A DNA stretch of 64,000 bases from Helicobacter_D sp964464895 (lineage in GTDB: Bacteria; Campylobacterota; Campylobacteria; Campylobacterales; Helicobacteraceae): positions 14,651 to 78,650 of the forward strand of contig CAYXGY010000009.1 in the NCBI GenBank assembly GCA_964464895.1, written 5' to 3'. The first letter of the stretch is position 1. Each line of letters starts with the position of its first letter. The translations under genes and the position numbers were made by a program. Shown here in pieces: positions 62,159-64,000 of the stretch. The notes under the pieces were generated by a model, which worked only from the letters and a program-made list of their open reading frames with translations, was not told where the DNA came from and did no database searches.

Positions 62159-63097
62159 TTGCAAACTTTTGCGATTTTAGGCGGTAGTGGCTCTGGCAAA
62201 AGCACATTATCATTGGAAATTGCTTCGGCATACGATTGCGTAATTCTCTCACTAGATTCTTTGAGTATTTATCAAGAAATTGACATTGCAAGTGCAAAAC
62301 CTAGTTTAGAAATGCGCCAAGGCATTACACATTTTGGTATAGATGTTTTGCGTCCAAATGAACCCCAAAATGTTTATAATTTCATTCAACAATACTACCA
62401 TGCCAAAGCATTTTGCAAAGAGAATCATAAACATCTCTTAATTGTTGGAGGCACAGGATTCTATCTCAAATCTTTGCTTGTGGGGCTTTCACCCTCTCCC
62501 AATCTTTCCTCATCTGAAAAATTAGAAATGGAATCCCTAATTCACAATCTAGGGGATTTGAATGCGCAATATACGTTTTTATCCAAAATTGATTCCCTTT
62601 ATGCAAGCAAAATAAAACCCCAAGATTCTTATCGTATTATGCGCGCATTAGAAATTTACTTCTCCACACATCTTGCCCCTAGCGTATATTTCGCAACTTA
62701 TCCGCCAAAACCCATTTTGGAATCCTGTGAAGTCTTTGAAATCACCCTTGAACGCGCATTGTTAAGAAAAAGAATCAAGGAGCGCACGCAAGAAATGTTA
62801 AGAAATGGTCTTTTAGAAGAAGTGCAAACGCTTGTTGCGCGTTATGGTACGCAATACCAATGGGCAAAAAGCATTGGCATTAAGGAGACATTGGAATATT
62901 TGAATTATGATTCTACATTTGCCCAATCCTCGCCCATTTCCTCTTTAGAATCCCTAAGTGATTCTATTTCCACACATACAGCCCAGCTTGCCAAGCGTCA
63001 AAGCACCTTTAACAAAACACAATTTCTCCCACATTTCTGTGGCACAGCAATAGAAATCTATTCTGAAATTACCTCACAAATTTCTTCACAACCTTAA
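62159..63097 (+). CDS. miaA: tRNA dimethylallyltransferase
   Basis: A 312-aa enzyme adding a dimethylallyl group to A37 of tRNAs reading UNN codons. P-loop FAILGGSGSGKSTLSLEIA, SLDSLSIYQEIDIASAKPS, LIVGGTGFYLKSLLVGLSPS, and the C-terminal QYQWAKSIGIKETLEYL. The start is a TTG (62159), since the P-loop begins six residues later and no ATG is available; the spacing from the proC stop is 3 bp. The C-terminal part has a low-complexity Ser stretch. Confidence 0.93.
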   Translation: MQTFAILGGSGSGKSTLSLEIASAYDCVILSLDSLSIYQEIDIASAKPSLEMRQGITHFGIDVLRPNEPQNVYNFIQQYYHAKAFCKENHKHLLIVGGTGFYLKSLLVGLSPSPNLSSSEKLEMESLIHNLGDLNAQYTFLSKIDSLYASKIKPQDSYRIMRALEIYFSTHLAPSVYFATYPPKPILESCEVFEITLERALLRKRIKERTQEMLRNGLLEEVQTLVARYGTQYQWAKSIGIKETLEYLNYDSTFAQSSPISSLESLSDSISTHTAQLAKRQSTFNKTQFLPHFCGTAIEIYSEITSQISSQP

Positions 63098-63142
63098 AGC
63101 ATTCATTTTAGGCAGGGGCTTTTAAATTCTTAAAAATTATTG

Positions 63143-63148
63143 TATAAT
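63143..63148 (+). promoter_or_regulatory. -10 box of the chemoreceptor gene
   Basis: TATAAT in TTATTGTATAATTAGCAC, with TG in the extended position, 52 bp upstream of the ATG at 63200. No clear -35. Confidence 0.55.
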
Positions 63149-63199
63149 TAGCACTTTTCTTTTACTCTTAATTCGTTTCATTGATAAGGAGAATACCAT

Positions 63200-64000
63200 A
63201 TGAAACATTTGTCGTTAAAGTTCAAAGTTTTGGTGCTCGTATTAGGTATCATTATCGGTTTGACAAGTATATTTTGCATCATTGAATACTTTAAGCGCGA
63301 TATTATTGCTGATACAAAAACTGAAATGATAGAAATAATTGGCGAGGAAATGGAGCAAAAAATCAAACTTGCAACAGATACCTTAGCGGAATCCTTAGGA
63401 GAGCTTGTTGAGGGATTAGACGAATCTTCGCAGATTGCTATTATCGCAAAAGCAATTGAAAAATTCCGATTTGAAGAGGATAAAAGCGGGTATTATTTTG
63501 CTTACAAAGAGTATGTCCCTGTCGCACACCCAACGCGTAAAGATTTGATTGGGAAATCTCTCTATGAGGCAAAAGACCCTAAGGGCGTCTATTATGTGCG
63601 AGAATTATTTGAGACTGCCAAAACACAAAAACAGCAAACAAAATTTGTGCGCTTCTCCTTTAGCAAGCCTCTCCCCGATGGCACACTTGGAACAGCTCAA
63701 AAAGTCGGTTATGCCGCAATGATTCCCAACACTCAAAACATTTGGATTTCCACAGGCGTTTATGTAGATACTTTAGACGAATACTCTAGCAAGATTTCTA
63801 TAGACATTATAGAAATTATTAATACATCATTATTTAAAGCCCTTGCGATTGGGGTTCTTGTTTTATTAGTGATTTTAGTTCCATTGTTCTTGATGTTTTA
63901 TAGCAACCTCATCTTTAGTGTACGTGCCATACAAACAAATCTCGTTCGCTTCTTCTCCTACCTCAACCACGAAACAGATTCTGCAAATCTTATCAAGATA
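63200..64000 (+). CDS. Methyl-accepting chemotaxis protein, N-terminal part (3' end outside window)
   Basis: The frame is open from the ATG at 63200 (AAGGAG 8 nt upstream) to the right edge, 267 codons. N-terminal membrane helix VLVLVLGIIIGLTSIFCII, then a periplasmic single Cache (sCache_2) domain with SGYYFAYKEYVPVAHPTRKDL and AAMIPNTQNIWISTGVYVD, then a second helix at about residues 213-236 (ALAIGVLVLLVILVPLFLMF) and the start of a HAMP-like region. sCache_2 receptors sense small organic acids or amino acids. The signalling domain lies outside the window, so a histidine kinase or cyclase output is not excluded. Confidence 0.85.
   Translation, partial: MKHLSLKFKVLVLVLGIIIGLTSIFCIIEYFKRDIIADTKTEMIEIIGEEMEQKIKLATDTLAESLGELVEGLDESSQIAIIAKAIEKFRFEEDKSGYYFAYKEYVPVAHPTRKDLIGKSLYEAKDPKGVYYVRELFETAKTQKQQTKFVRFSFSKPLPDGTLGTAQKVGYAAMIPNTQNIWISTGVYVDTLDEYSSKISIDIIEIINTSLFKALAIGVLVLLVILVPLFLMFYSNLIFSVRAIQTNLVRFFSYLNHETDSANLIKI

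Noticed and set aside
1..64000. CRISPR array, tRNA, rRNA, tmRNA, SRP RNA or RNase P RNA
   Set aside because: I looked for regularly spaced repeats, TTCGANNC-type tRNA arms and conserved RNA cores in all spacers and found none.

Overview
This 64 kb window is a chromosomal segment from a member of the Campylobacterota, most likely a Helicobacter of the enterohepatic type. The evidence is an AT-rich background (roughly 37-39% GC by eye), a sigma-54 promoter in front of flgB, and neighbourhoods I recall from Helicobacter genomes: flgB-flgC-fliE-pbp2, lon-bamD-fliW, minD-minE near dprA, and an MFS transporter next to a TtcA-like protein. No tRNA, rRNA, CRISPR array or insertion sequence was recognised. 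The pentamer GAATC/GATTC is strikingly over-represented throughout.

Layout. 1-5.1 kb: two tandem aldo/keto reductases (the first cut by the window edge, the second with a Tat signal), a DUF4105 (Lnb-N) outer-membrane-type protein with a DUF3015 partner, and an HxlR regulator divergent from a DinB-like protein. 5.1-6.3 kb: a Dam-type methylase with the relic of its restriction enzyme. 6.5-11 kb: PEP carboxylase, then a broken DUF5675/transpeptidase-like effector gene with a small gene attached. 11-13.2 kb: a phase-variable glycosyltransferase (12-G tract). 13.3-17 kb: argD, an ABM-like protein divergent from a second HxlR regulator, and a GC-rich zinc alcohol dehydrogenase. 17-20.1 kb: flagellar rod genes and a class B PBP.

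20.2-25.2 kb is the most unusual locus: a nuclease-methyltransferase fusion (BcgI/type I-like), a mazEF toxin-antitoxin pair, and a specificity gene whose second part is switched by an 11-G tract, giving up to three target-recognition modules. 25-33.3 kb is mostly housekeeping (malic enzyme, an AsmA/TamB-like protein, ileS, an unlisted 45-aa membrane protein, metK). 33.6-40 kb holds a peroxiredoxin, then an MFS / nuclease-methylase / 103-aa protein / TtcA operon with consecutive 4-nt overlaps, and rdgB. 40-41.3 kb is decaying accessory DNA (a small secreted Cys protein with an internal UGA, and a frameshifted DUF2971 gene behind an 11-C tract).

41.5-64 kb holds ppk, purM, a GT9 glycosyltransferase with a 10-bp tandem repeat in its 5' end, an SH3 protein, aroE, cca, argB, a D-2-hydroxyacid dehydrogenase, a YqaA-like protein, dprA, a WD40 protein, a divergent polysaccharide deacetylase, minE/minD, rnhB, lon, bamD, fliW, proC, miaA and the start of a Cache-domain chemoreceptor.

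The window therefore mixes conserved metabolism, motility and cell-division genes with three DNA methyltransferase loci and four simple-repeat tracts that look like phase-variation switches. All functional names are inferred from sequence motifs and memory of families; no search was run.
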